NCBI RefSeq assembly: GCF_007786455.1
Contig: NZ_VNJK01000001.1
Location: 2,814,673 to 2,878,672, forward strand
Source: Paenibacillus agilis
Lineage (GTDB): Bacteria > Bacillota > Bacilli > Paenibacillales > Paenibacillaceae
Direction of reading: 5' to 3'
Length of the DNA stretch: 64,000 nt
In this document: in pieces, positions 56,289 through 64,000 of the stretch
Numbering within the stretch: position 1 is the stretch's first letter
Layout: each line of letters begins with the position of its first letter
Position numbers and translations under genes: made by a program
The notes under the pieces: model-generated
Database searches by the model: none
Seen by the model: only the letters and a program-made list of their open reading frames with translations
Told to the model about the DNA's origin: nothing

Positions 56289-57170
56289 ATGGATACTTTG
56301 CATTTGTACTATTTTCGTACAATAGCTAGAATTCAACATATGACCAAAGCAGCCGAAGAACTGCAAATGACTCAACCTGCATTAAGCAAAATAATAGCTC
56401 GACTAGAGGAGGATCTGGGCATCCCTCTCTTTGACCGACAGGGGAGAAATATAAGATTAAACAACTTTGGGAAAGCGTTTCTTCGAAAGGTAGAAATTGC
56501 ACTAGACGCATTGGAAGATGGCAGGAAAGAAATTGAAGAGCTTTCAGGGTTGTATTCAGGCAGTATTCACCTAGCGGTCACGAGCGTCGAGCACCTGTCT
56601 AGTCCACTTGCCGACTTTCTATCCCAATACCCGAAAACCGATTTTCGTATAACCCAAGTTTCTATGATGGAACTGGAGCCTCTGCTGCTGAGTGGAGATG
56701 TGGATATATGTCTTACAGCGTTACCTACACAACATGCAGGAGTGTGTTCCTCCCATGTCTTGGAGGAACAAATATACCTTACTGTCCCTCCTAACCATCG
56801 ATTCTCAGACCGACAGAGCATCTCTTTGGCAGAAGCTGCAGCTGAAGCTTTCATTGGTTACAATGAGGGGCAATTTTATCAACCACTGAACGATATCTTT
56901 TTTGAAGAAGCTGGATTTCATCCTAAATATATATGCAGGGTAAATGAACCTTCTGCTATTGCGAGTCTTGTTCGGGCCGGGGTTGGTGTCGCCCTTGTTG
57001 GTGAGTGCGGACGAAGCGCTGACTCTCCACTCTCCTTATTAAAGATTCACGATCACAGTACGAAACGTAACTATAAGTTCATTTGGCTTGAATCAAGATA
57101 TTTATCTGAAGCAGCTAAAACATTCATGGAGTTCGTAACGGAATTTTTCCGAAAGTCGGAGACAAATTAG
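56289..57170 (+). CDS. LysR-family transcriptional regulator
   Basis: This regulator has about 293 residues. Its N-terminal winged helix-turn-helix (about residues 1-60) shows LHLYYFRTIARIQHMTKAAE and LQMTQPALSKIIARLEEDLG followed by PLFDRQGR, a classic LysR start. The C-terminal effector-binding domain (about 90-290) has periplasmic-binding-protein-like folds. The ATG at 56289 follows GGAGGG; a longer ATG at 56277 lacks spacing. It is divergent from the SnoaL-like gene with a 122-bp shared promoter region, the usual LysR arrangement. It is one of only two plus-strand genes in the block. The effector is unknown. Confidence 0.9.
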   Translation: MDTLHLYYFRTIARIQHMTKAAEELQMTQPALSKIIARLEEDLGIPLFDRQGRNIRLNNFGKAFLRKVEIALDALEDGRKEIEELSGLYSGSIHLAVTSVEHLSSPLADFLSQYPKTDFRITQVSMMELEPLLLSGDVDICLTALPTQHAGVCSSHVLEEQIYLTVPPNHRFSDRQSISLAEAAAEAFIGYNEGQFYQPLNDIFFEEAGFHPKYICRVNEPSAIASLVRAGVGVALVGECGRSADSPLSLLKIHDHSTKRNYKFIWLESRYLSEAAKTFMEFVTEFFRKSETN

Positions 57171-57265
57171 TCAATTTCTTTCTGTGAATCGATGCGGAAA
57201 TCCGACCCGGCTACGACCACTTCGATTTTGTTATTATTGTACTAAACTACCCGTATGCTGATTTC

Positions 57266-57426
57266 CTATAACGTTCTTGTATTCACGAACCCTCACTGGC
57301 TTAAGACGCATATGTGCCGGGTCCGATGGACTTAACTAGTGTAGGGTTTTCTGCTGATTCTACTTCTTCAAAATGCCTTTGCAGACCAAGAATCGTATGG
57401 CACATAGCGTGAACAGGATGTTATAA
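57266..57426 (-). repeat. Complete attC-like site
   Basis: Minus-strand order: TTATAAC, six bases, TTCACGC, a stem with AACCCT...TTAAG arms pairing with CTTAAG...AGGGTT (57289-57348), CGTGAA, nine bases, GTTATAG. It begins about 20 bp after the stop of the inositol monophosphatase-like gene. The boxes deviate from RYYYAAC/GTTRRRY by one or two bases, but spacing matches the other copies. Confidence 0.6.
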
Positions 57427-57448
57427 AGATGTAGGTATCTTCTTCGAA

Positions 57449-58249
57449 TTATTTCAAACCTTCCCTTACAATTTTCAGTAATTCTTGTTTGTGATCAGGA
57501 TGACATGCTATTAGATATGGCTCTTCATTCATCCCTCTAAACGGATTTCCTTCGAAATCTATTACAATACCTCCTGCTTCCTTAACCATCAATATACCTG
57601 AATACAAGTCATCACCTTCAGAATTGTACAGTACAATTCCATCTATATCTCCCTTGGCAAGCATGCACCACTGGAGAGTTGGCGCCCATAATCTCATCAT
57701 TCTCTTAAATCTAACATCTATATATTGCCTTAGTTGCACTGCCTTACTGTCGTTCTGGACTTTGTGTCCCTGAATCCAACCAATATTTCCTTTAAATAAA
57801 TTGGAGTTACTTTTAATATGTACGGGGCGATTGTTGCAGGTTGTTCCTTCTCCTAAAACAGATACAAATAGTCGATCTGTCAATGGCTCATATATTACAC
57901 CTAACACGGGTTCTCTTCTGTACAGCAATGTAATAGATGTCGTAAAGACGGGCAACCCAATTGCAAAATTATTAGTGCCATCTAAAGGATCAATTAACCA
58001 TAGCCAATCGTTCTCATTACCGATCATCCCTGCTTCCTCACTGTGAATCTGATGACTCGGAAATGCCATTCTAATTTGCTCTACAATGATCTCTTCGGCC
58101 AAAAGATCTACTTCCGTAATTACATCTCCATAGTTATCTTTAGATCTCAATACATCAAAGTTATCAAATTTCTCTTTAGCAATTAGCCCAGCCTGGCGAA
58201 TAATTCTTACCGATAACTCTTTTGCATTTTGAATTATTGTATGATCCAT
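57449..58249 (-). CDS. Inositol monophosphatase family protein
   Basis: This 266-residue metal-dependent phosphatase of the IMPase/FBPase superfamily has metal-binding motifs HSEEAG (near residue 69) and WLIDPLDGTNNF (near 85), and a C-terminal EGDDLYSG in place of the usual WD-AAG stretch (SEGDDLYSGILMVKEAGG). Family members hydrolyse inositol-1-phosphate, histidinol phosphate or similar. The ATG at 58249 has AAAGAGGTG at good spacing; the longer ATG at 58306 would start inside an attC-like repeat and is rejected. Attaching complete repeats to both sides makes this a clean single-gene cassette. Confidence 0.85.
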   Translation of the reverse strand: MDHTIIQNAKELSVRIIRQAGLIAKEKFDNFDVLRSKDNYGDVITEVDLLAEEIIVEQIRMAFPSHQIHSEEAGMIGNENDWLWLIDPLDGTNNFAIGLPVFTTSITLLYRREPVLGVIYEPLTDRLFVSVLGEGTTCNNRPVHIKSNSNLFKGNIGWIQGHKVQNDSKAVQLRQYIDVRFKRMMRLWAPTLQWCMLAKGDIDGIVLYNSEGDDLYSGILMVKEAGGIVIDFEGNPFRGMNEEPYLIACHPDHKQELLKIVREGLK

Positions 58250-58285
58250 ATGAGCACCTCTTTTGGTTTTGATTAAAATGATTTC

Positions 58286-58411
58286 CTTTAACGTTCCTGT
58301 ATTCACGACGCTTAGCGAATGCCAAGTGTGTCCGGCTGGCTGCTTCAGTTTTCCCGAAATCTTTCAGCCGGACCGAGGACCTATACTCGATGCATGAATA
58401 TTTTGTTATAT
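58286..58411 (-). repeat. Complete attC-like site
   Basis: Minus-strand order: ATATAAC, six bases, TTCATGC, an inner GTCCGGCTG/CAGCCGGAC stem, CGTGAA, nine bases, GTTAAAG (58286-58292). The left part, down to GTCCGGC and CAGCCGGACACA, is shared with the copy at 58917. The outer flanks also repeat (AAGGAAAT on both sides). Confidence 0.6.
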
Positions 58412-58479
58412 GAAGGAAATACCTTCCCCGAATTACTATAGATATCTCGATGACTTTATAATCTTTGTTAACAGCTCTT

Positions 58480-58755
58480 TTATATCTTTATTGGTTCTAT
58501 CTCTTTTAGTTTCCATCCACTCCACCTTGTCTTGTTATATGAAATATAATACTCTTCATTTTTGATAATTAGTTTTGTTATTATTTTTGGTATTTCTACG
58601 TCTTTTTCTATTCCACTTGAGTTTTCAACTAAAATTGATCCATGATTGATTTCTTTTATTCTAACGACTTCTCCTGTAGATTTTGTTTCAGATGCCCAAA
58701 CTATTACGATAAAAACTATTGTGCTCCCTAATAATGAAATGAATAGCTTCTTCAA
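58480..58755 (-). CDS. Small membrane-anchored protein of unknown function
   Basis: This 91-residue protein has an N-terminal membrane helix (MKKLFISLLGSTIVFIVIVW) that may be a signal anchor. A short beta-rich extracytoplasmic domain follows (GEVVRIKEINHGSILVEN, ending RWSGWKLKEIEPIKI). It has a layout like small secreted OB/SH3-type proteins but no assigned family. The start is TTG, with GGGAG seven bases upstream. It sits alone between two complete attC-like sites. Confidence 0.6.
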   Translation of the reverse strand: MKKLFISLLGSTIVFIVIVWASETKSTGEVVRIKEINHGSILVENSSGIEKDVEIPKIITKLIIKNEEYYISYNKTRWSGWKLKEIEPIKI

Positions 58756-58916
58756 TGTTTTCTCCCTATCTCACTACGATTTAATAGCTTTACCAAAATC
58801 TCATCTGCTACTGCTTCCTGCTTTTTAATGACTCAGTAACTATTCAAAAACTGCACCGTCTAGTTATAGTCGGCATTTAACTGCACTTGTTATTGATCCT
58901 CAGTTGCAAGAATGTC

Positions 58917-59103
58917 ATCTAACATTATTGTATTCACGACGTCACACCACCTTAAGCCAAGAAGTGGCGGCCACGATGTGGTTAGGTGGTGTGATGTGTC
59001 CGGCTGCTACAGCTTCTTCGTCTACTGAAATCCCTCTTTGAGATACATCGAACTCCGGCCGGACCGGGTGCAGATAGCCCGATGCGTGAATGCATTGTTA
59101 TAT
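58917..59103 (-). repeat. Complete attC-like site
   Basis: Minus-strand order: ATATAAC, six bases, TTCACGC, GGTCCGGCC and CAGCCGGACACA shared with the 58286 copy, a stem TCACACCACC/GGTGGTGTGA (58942-58994), CGTGAA, nine bases, GTTAGAT (58917-58923). GTTAGAT is a perfect GTTRRRY core and the one commonest in integrons. The length of 187 bp is large but inside the attC range. Between it and the 58480 gene (58756-58916) nothing else was seen. Confidence 0.65.
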
Positions 59104-59146
59104 GAAGTCCTTTTCCTTTTGAACTACTACCAAACTAATGGAATAT

Positions 59147-59503
59147 TTAATGACAATAGAATAACACCAAAACAGGAATCCCTTTCTCGCTTTCCCAAAG
59201 CTCAACAAAAAAGCAATATCCATTTGGGAAATCATCTAAATACGCTTCATCATCAAGGCTTATATTATTTTCGTACTTTACATTCCAATCAGCCTTAAAA
59301 TCATTTATCGATAGACGCTCTAATTCGCATTTTTGTCCTGTTTGATAGTTACAGATAAATATTTCTTCTACCTCACCATTAAAAATCATTTGTTCAAGTT
59401 CCTGTAACGAAGGATAATCAGCGTAAATTTTACTTGAAACTATTAATTCATCGTTATAAATCCGTTTTTTCTCTTTGTCAATGAAATAGCCTTTTCTTAT
59501 CAC
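59147..59503 (-). CDS. Uncharacterised small acidic protein
   Basis: This protein of about 118 residues starts [20 protein letters not shown] from a GTG at 59503, nine bases after AAGAGGG. A TTG at 59512 abuts that ribosome binding site and is less likely. The body is acidic ([40 protein letters not shown]) with no signal or membrane segment. No family is recognised. It shares a cassette with the ABM-like gene at 59574. Confidence 0.55.
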   Translation of the reverse strand: MIRKGYFIDKEKKRIYNDELIVSSKIYADYPSLQELEQMIFNGEVEEIFICNYQTGQKCELERLSINDFKADWNVKYENNISLDDEAYLDDFPNGYCFFVELWESEKGIPVLVLFYCH

Positions 59504-59573
59504 ATAGATCAACCCTCTTGTAGTAAATATTCTTTCCGTTCTAATATAAATTTTTCTTGTTATTTGATTTATT

Positions 59574-59882
59574 TTAAACTAAATCAATGCTGGTATAGTG
59601 TTCAACCACAGGAAAGGGATTATAAAAATCATGCAATAAAGACTTCCACTCCTGATATTCCGCTGATTCCCTAAATCCTATCGTATGATCTTCGAGTTTT
59701 CCCCATTTAACTAGCAATATATATTTGTTGTCTTCTTCCAAACATTTCTGTAACTCATGACTAATATAGCCTTTCATCTTCTTAATAATCTTAGATGCAT
59801 CTTTAAATGCATCTTTAAATGCTTTTTCAAATTCACTATTCAAATTAGGCTTGATATATAAGATTGCTACTTCAAGAATCAT
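59574..59882 (-). CDS. ABM-like domain protein (paralogue of 54692-54994)
   Basis: This 102-residue protein is a close paralogue of the one at 54692: [46 protein letters not shown] and [10 protein letters not shown] correspond block by block. It has a tandem AFKDAFKDA in helix 1, caused by a 12-bp direct duplication near 59796-59825. The ATG follows GAGGAG. It is 61 bp upstream of the 59147 gene on the same strand. No function is known. Confidence 0.72.
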   Translation of the reverse strand: MILEVAILYIKPNLNSEFEKAFKDAFKDASKIIKKMKGYISHELQKCLEEDNKYILLVKWGKLEDHTIGFRESAEYQEWKSLLHDFYNPFPVVEHYTSIDLV

Positions 59883-59928
59883 ATTAATTCTCCTCTAATA
59901 AATGAACTTAACTTCATCTACGAATTGC

Positions 59929-59960
59929 AGATAACGTTCTTGTATTTACGAGCAGCCACC
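59929..59960 (-). repeat. attC-like right arm
   Basis: The minus strand reads CGTAAA-TACAAGAAC-GTTATCT, the same nine-base-spaced arm as in complete copies, just upstream of the 59574 gene. No clear left arm was found after the M28 gene; an intrinsic terminator occupies the position instead. Confidence 0.45.
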
Positions 59961-60031
59961 ATCTTAAAGGACGACATTCCTATCAGTTCGACAAACCTTG
60001 CGTTCATTCCCTCTATTATCAATATAAAATA

Positions 60032-60063
60032 CAAAAAGAGACAACAGATATATCTATTGTCTC
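60032..60063 (-). terminator. Rho-independent terminator after the left M28 gene
   Basis: The minus strand forms GAGACAATAGATA/TATCTGTTGTCTC followed directly by TTTTTGT. It lies about 65 bp past the stop at 60131 and should end transcription of the peptidase gene. Confidence 0.8.
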
Positions 60064-60130
60064 CGATACTTATGACTCGTTCTCATTCCACTTGCTATGG
60101 TGATCTATCCATATTTTCTAACTAGCTCTA

Positions 60131-61882
60131 TTAATACCGTTCATATAAGTGCTCAAACACGGGCCGTTCTTCACTTGGTACAGCATGAATCCATCCCCAT
60201 GCGAGCAGAACAACGATACTTGCAGCAACAATAGTGACAAACCAACGATAATGGAATGACAGCAGCCTAAAAATAGGATTCAGCATAGCTATTATTAACG
60301 TCAAAATGATGGTGACTACAATGGTCTTGAAAGGCGGCATTGCTATAAACAGTAAGTGGAACAAGCTTGTAAACAATGTCACAGGGACGACAGCCGTTAC
60401 AAGCATAGCAGGAACTCCGCTTAATACTTTCGCATCCTTTTTATACAATGAGAAGCCTATGACGATGGAATGAATAATAAGTGGAATCATCCATAAATAA
60501 CTTGCCCCTGGGAGCCAGATGACGGATGCAGTAAGCAAGAGGAGAAAGAACAACATTCCGGTCAACATCATTTCCAACTCATTGATGCGATCATGCAGCT
60601 TTTTCAATAAGAAGCCATGAACAAGGAGGGTTAGTAATAAGAAGCTAATGTGATATAAATAAGCATCATATGTCGCGCCGTTGAACAAGGTGACCTTGCT
60701 GGCCCAAAGCATATACACCAGTTGATACAGTACAAAGGATAGTACAAGTGACAGGAGAGCACTGCCAACTAAAGCAAGCAAACTGGTCGTCATTCCTCGC
60801 AATCTAATATGCTGCTGTCTGGAGGCAACAAACAACAAAGCTGAGAATGCGACCCATAAAATAAAGGCTATAGGAACAACTAGCGAGGAAGGATAGTGAA
60901 TAAGTAGGCCAAATAAATTGAAATATACATGGTCTGACGTACGCAGATTTTCAAGATTGATATTGCCAAATTGTCGGGCCATCGCTAATGCATTTTCACC
61001 ATGATGCTGCAATGTGGATAGATCAACATTGTCCAAATTATCTTCCGGAGTATGGTACGCGGTCCACCCATCAACATAAGCGAAGTTGATTCCAGGAATT
61101 CCTGCACGGAGGGATACGGTTAAATCGGTTTGATTAGGTAGCAGTCGATAAATATCACCCATGAAAGAGTTAGCAACTGGCTCTGGCGCCGCTTGTGCAA
61201 AATGTTCGATCAGCACTCCGTTGTCTTCACTCGTCTGAAACATTAACGATGCTCCTTTAGAACCACGAGCCTCAAAGTTTACGACGAGTCCAATCTGTTC
61301 TAGATGTTCTGCTCGCTTCCAAAAGCCATTCGCTCCTTGGAGTCCCATCTCCTCGCCATCTGTAAGCACGATCCAAATATCATTTTGAAGTTGTTCATTA
61401 TTCGTAAGCGCTCTCACTGCTTCTAACAAAGCAGCTACGCCTGTACCTGCATCATTAGCCCCTGGTCCCATATCTACCGAATCATAATGACTCATTAACA
61501 CAAGAACTTTACCACCACTACTCTTTCCTTTTAAAACACCGATAATATTATGTAAATCTACCTTTTGATTGTCATAGGTTATCCCTACTTCTTGCTGCGT
61601 GTATGGCTGCACTCCTAATCTCGTTAACTCTGCCATTAAATATTGTCGGACGTCTTCGATTTGCTTTGAGCCGCTGTGGTGAATATCTTTTGCAATTTGC
61701 TGTAAATGCTGCATGGCTCGTTCGGCTGAGAATTCTTTAACAGGGGCTGTACTTGGTTTAGGTCGAGGGGGCTGGTCGATGAGTAAGGTGGCAAAAATGA
61801 GTACAAAAATGGCTAATCCTATCGATATAATCTTGATCCCTTTTAGATTCCTTATCGTTTCATTTGTTACTACTCTTTCCAT
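60131..61882 (-). CDS. Membrane-anchored M28-family metallopeptidase
   Basis: This 583-residue protein starts with a membrane segment (about 17-35) and an M28 aminopeptidase-like domain (about 50-310). Metal-binding motifs are MSHYDSVDMGPGANDAG (His and bridging Asp), VLTDGEEMGLQGA (catalytic Glu pair) and TAYHTPEDN (C-terminal His). A C-terminal block of about seven to eight hydrophobic helices (about 320-575) follows, an arrangement known from Fxna-like/ER-metallopeptidase relatives and Bacilli homologues. The catalytic domain should face outside. The ATG follows GAGGAG. A close paralogue lies immediately upstream (62068-63822). A TGGTACAGT extended -10-like element lies about 75 bp upstream. 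Confidence 0.88.
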   Translation of the reverse strand: MERVVTNETIRNLKGIKIISIGLAIFVLIFATLLIDQPPRPKPSTAPVKEFSAERAMQHLQQIAKDIHHSGSKQIEDVRQYLMAELTRLGVQPYTQQEVGITYDNQKVDLHNIIGVLKGKSSGGKVLVLMSHYDSVDMGPGANDAGTGVAALLEAVRALTNNEQLQNDIWIVLTDGEEMGLQGANGFWKRAEHLEQIGLVVNFEARGSKGASLMFQTSEDNGVLIEHFAQAAPEPVANSFMGDIYRLLPNQTDLTVSLRAGIPGINFAYVDGWTAYHTPEDNLDNVDLSTLQHHGENALAMARQFGNINLENLRTSDHVYFNLFGLLIHYPSSLVVPIAFILWVAFSALLFVASRQQHIRLRGMTTSLLALVGSALLSLVLSFVLYQLVYMLWASKVTLFNGATYDAYLYHISFLLLTLLVHGFLLKKLHDRINELEMMLTGMLFFLLLLTASVIWLPGASYLWMIPLIIHSIVIGFSLYKKDAKVLSGVPAMLVTAVVPVTLFTSLFHLLFIAMPPFKTIVVTIILTLIIAMLNPIFRLLSFHYRWFVTIVAASIVVLLAWGWIHAVPSEERPVFEHLYERY

Positions 61883-62002
61883 GAACGAATCGCTCCTCTA
61901 CGAGATTTGGCGTACGTCATGTATTCGCTAGCTGCTATCTACACTGTACCATATCCAAATGGATTTCGGTTGAAAACTAGACCTCTTTTCCATTTTTGAA
62001 AA

Positions 62003-62034
62003 CAAAAAAGCAGAAGCGCTTGATGCACTTCCGC
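62003..62034 (-). terminator. Rho-independent terminator after the right M28 gene
   Basis: The minus strand forms GCGGAAGTGC-ATCAA-GCGCTTCTGC followed by TTTTTTG, about 35 bp past the stop at 62068. It separates the two peptidase genes, which therefore have separate promoters. Confidence 0.8.
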
Positions 62035-62067
62035 CTTCTTACCCTCATATTTTTATGTCCTATCCCC

Positions 62068-63822
62068 TCAATGGTCATCAAGCAAATGTTCATACACAGG
62101 CCGATCCTCGCTTGGGACTGCGTTCATCCAACCCCAAGCAAGCAGCACAACAAGACATACGGATAGAACTGCAACGAACCAGCGATGATGAGCTGAGAGC
62201 AATCTAAATGCTGGATTTAACAATGCTAATATGAACGTAAAAATGATTGAAACCACTAACGTGATGGATGGAGACATCGCATGAAACAGCAGATGGAATA
62301 ATGTCGTAAAGAGCACGATAGGAGCAAAAGCAGTTAACAGTATGGCTGGAACTCCGTTTAATACCCTATCTGCATCCTTTTTGTATAACGAGAAGCCAAT
62401 CACGATGGAGTGAATAATGAGCGGAACCATCCATAAATAGCTCGCACCAGGCAGCCAAATAACAGATACTGTAAGAATGAGAAGGAATAATACCATTCCA
62501 ACCAACATTATCTCAAGTACATTTGTGCGAGCGTTCCATTTTTTCATCAATAAGGCATGTACGAACAGGGTTATTAACAAGAAGCTGATATGGTACAAAT
62601 AAGCGTCGTAGGTAGCACCATTGAACAAGGTCATCTTTTTCGCCCACAATGTATAGACAAGCTGATACAGCAAGTAATTTACACTGAGAGATAGAACGGC
62701 ACTGCCAATAACAGCAAGTACGCTGATCATCATACCTCTCAATCGAATTTGCTGCTGTCTGAATGCAACGACGATTAAGGCAACAGCTGTGAGCCACAGC
62801 ACAATGGTGATTGGAGCTACAATTGACTTAGGATAGTGGGCCAATTGTCCAAATAAACTGAAGTACACATGATCTGGACTGCGCAACTGTTCAAGTTCAG
62901 CATTGCCAAATTGTCTGGACATGGCCAGCGCATTTTCCCCCTGATGCTGCAGCGTGGATAGGTCGACATTTTCCAAATTATCTTTAGGTGTATGGTATGC
63001 GCTCCACCCGGCAATATAAGCAAAGTTAAGCCCCGGAATACCAGCATGAAGGGCCACGGTTAAGTCTGTATCGTTAGGAAGTAAACGATATAGATCACCC
63101 ATAAAGGAGTTCGCAACCGGTTCTGGCGCACCTTGTGCAAAATGTTGAATCAGTGCTCCATTCTCTTCGCTTGTCTGGAACATTAACGATGCACCTTTGG
63201 AACCACGTGCTTCGAAATTAGCGACTAGCCCAATTTTCTCTCGATGCTCCGCTTTATCCCAAAATGCCTTGGCACCGAGCAGTCCTATTTCCTCGCCATC
63301 TGTAATGACGATCCAAATGTCATTTTGAAGCGGCTCTCCATTCTTAAGTGCCCGCACGGTTTCAATTAAAGCCGCTACACTGACACCCGCATCATTAGCA
63401 CCCGGCCCGAAATAAACGGAATCATAGTGAGTGGAAAGCATTAAAGCTTTACCCTCGCTGTTCTTGCCTTTTAAGACACCAACAATATTGTGCAGTTCTA
63501 TTGATTTGTTGTCATAGGTCGTTCCTTGTTCCTGTTGAACTTGTGGTTGGATGCCTAGCTTCGTTAACTCCGCGACTACATAGTCTCTCACATGTTTGAT
63601 TCGTTCGGAGCCAGAAGGACGTGTTTCTTTGGCAATGAATTGTAAATGCTGCATCGCTCTTTCTGCGGAAAACTGTTCAGTTGGGGCTGTACTTGGTTGA
63701 GGTCGTGGTGGTTGGTCAACAAATAAGGTTGCTGCAATAAGCACAAGAATCACGAATGCTATCGATACAGCCTTTATCCCCGTTAGGCCCCTTTTCGGTT
63801 CTTTCTTTATTACTCTCTCCAT
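62068..63822 (-). CDS. Membrane-anchored M28-family metallopeptidase (tandem paralogue)
   Basis: This 584-residue paralogue of the 60131 gene has the same layout: an N-terminal membrane helix, an M28 domain with STHYDSVYFGPGANDAG, VITDGEEIGLLGA and SAYHTPKDN, and a multi-helix C-terminal membrane block. Similarity runs along the whole length, including upstream DNA (CATGAACGAATCGCTCCTCT on the plus strand ahead of both starts), so the pair arose by tandem duplication. The ATG follows GAGGAG. An extended -10-like element, TGATACAGT, lies about 70 bp upstream. The role of the pair is unknown. Confidence 0.88.
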   Translation of the reverse strand: MERVIKKEPKRGLTGIKAVSIAFVILVLIAATLFVDQPPRPQPSTAPTEQFSAERAMQHLQFIAKETRPSGSERIKHVRDYVVAELTKLGIQPQVQQEQGTTYDNKSIELHNIVGVLKGKNSEGKALMLSTHYDSVYFGPGANDAGVSVAALIETVRALKNGEPLQNDIWIVITDGEEIGLLGAKAFWDKAEHREKIGLVANFEARGSKGASLMFQTSEENGALIQHFAQGAPEPVANSFMGDLYRLLPNDTDLTVALHAGIPGLNFAYIAGWSAYHTPKDNLENVDLSTLQHQGENALAMSRQFGNAELEQLRSPDHVYFSLFGQLAHYPKSIVAPITIVLWLTAVALIVVAFRQQQIRLRGMMISVLAVIGSAVLSLSVNYLLYQLVYTLWAKKMTLFNGATYDAYLYHISFLLITLFVHALLMKKWNARTNVLEIMLVGMVLFLLILTVSVIWLPGASYLWMVPLIIHSIVIGFSLYKKDADRVLNGVPAILLTAFAPIVLFTTLFHLLFHAMSPSITLVVSIIFTFILALLNPAFRLLSAHHRWFVAVLSVCLVVLLAWGWMNAVPSEDRPVYEHLLDDH

Positions 63823-63919
63823 GAACGAATCGCTCCTCTGCGAAAATGGTGGCGTACGTCATGTCATCCCATGGTGTGATATTCACTGTATCATAAGCAG
63901 ATGTCTTTATTGTGTAGCA

Positions 63920-64000
63920 TTAATGCTCCCCATCCTTCTTATCCTTATCCTTCTGATGATATTCCTCTAATTCCAACTCGATTTCACGATTGATTCTTTC
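63920..64000 (-). CDS. 3' end of an unidentified gene (partial)
   Basis: The right edge contains the last 26 codons and stop of a minus-strand gene. The visible C-terminus is strongly charged (ERINREIELELEEYHQKDKD to GEH), probably helical and hydrophilic. It is too short to assign. The stop lies about 97 bp before the M28 gene start. Confidence 0.5.
   Translation of the reverse strand, partial: ERINREIELELEEYHQKDKDKKDGEH

Noticed and set aside
58250-58306. Longer start for the inositol monophosphatase gene
   Set aside because: It would begin within an attC-like arm and read through the true ribosome binding site.
41291-60130. CRISPR array or transposon ends as the explanation of the repeats
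   Set aside because: Repeats are irregularly spaced by whole genes, have variable stems and no short uniform spacers. No transposase or target-site duplications were seen.
41291-64000. Integron integrase
   Set aside because: No frame in the window shows tyrosine-recombinase motifs (R...HxxR...Y), so an integrase could only lie outside.

Overview
The window looks like part of a Paenibacillus chromosome. It carries a polymyxin-type non-ribosomal peptide synthetase (NRPS) cluster with the pmxA-pmxB-pmxC-pmxD-pmxE order described for Paenibacillus polymyxa, followed by AT-rich DNA full of small Bacilli-type genes. Ribosome binding sites are strong (AGGAGG-like) and TTG/GTG starts are frequent, as expected for a low-GC Gram-positive. 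No rRNA, tRNA, CRISPR array, transposase or integrase was seen.

Region 1 (1-41290, GC-rich, all on the minus strand, so transcription runs right to left). A diaminobutyrate aminotransferase (ectB-like, 39308-40591) comes first. It is followed by pmxA (modules 6-9), pmxB (module 10 plus thioesterase), two overlapping ABC exporter genes (pmxC, pmxD) and pmxE (modules 1 to part of 5, running off the left edge). Adenylation pocket residues read by eye give Dab1-Thr2-D-Dab3-Dab4-Dab5(partial)-D-X6(hydrophobic)-Ile7-Dab8-Dab9-Thr10. Epimerization domains follow modules 3 and 6 only. This predicts a ten-residue polymyxin/circulin-like cyclic lipopeptide with D-Dab3 and Ile7. EctB would supply the six 2,4-diaminobutyrate residues, and PmxC/PmxD would export the product or confer self-protection.

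Region 2 (about 41291-60130, AT-rich) holds some two dozen short genes, nearly all on the minus strand. They include acetyltransferases, PaiB, a Nudix hydrolase, a kinase-like protein, SRPBCC and SnoaL-like proteins, GrpB, a WapI-type immunity-like protein, a CPBP protease, an inositol monophosphatase, small membrane proteins, orphan families and two decayed genes. Between many of them lie imperfect inverted repeats whose outer and inner boxes and spacing resemble integron attC sites: an RYYYAAC-like box, then TTCACG, a variable stem, CGTGAA, and a GTTRRRY-like box. Four copies are complete and several are partial. This looks like a gene-cassette array without an integrase in view, and it is the most unusual feature of the window.

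Region 3 (60131-64000) has two tandem paralogous membrane-anchored M28 metallopeptidases, each followed by an intrinsic terminator or repeat, and the 3' end of an unidentified gene at the right edge.
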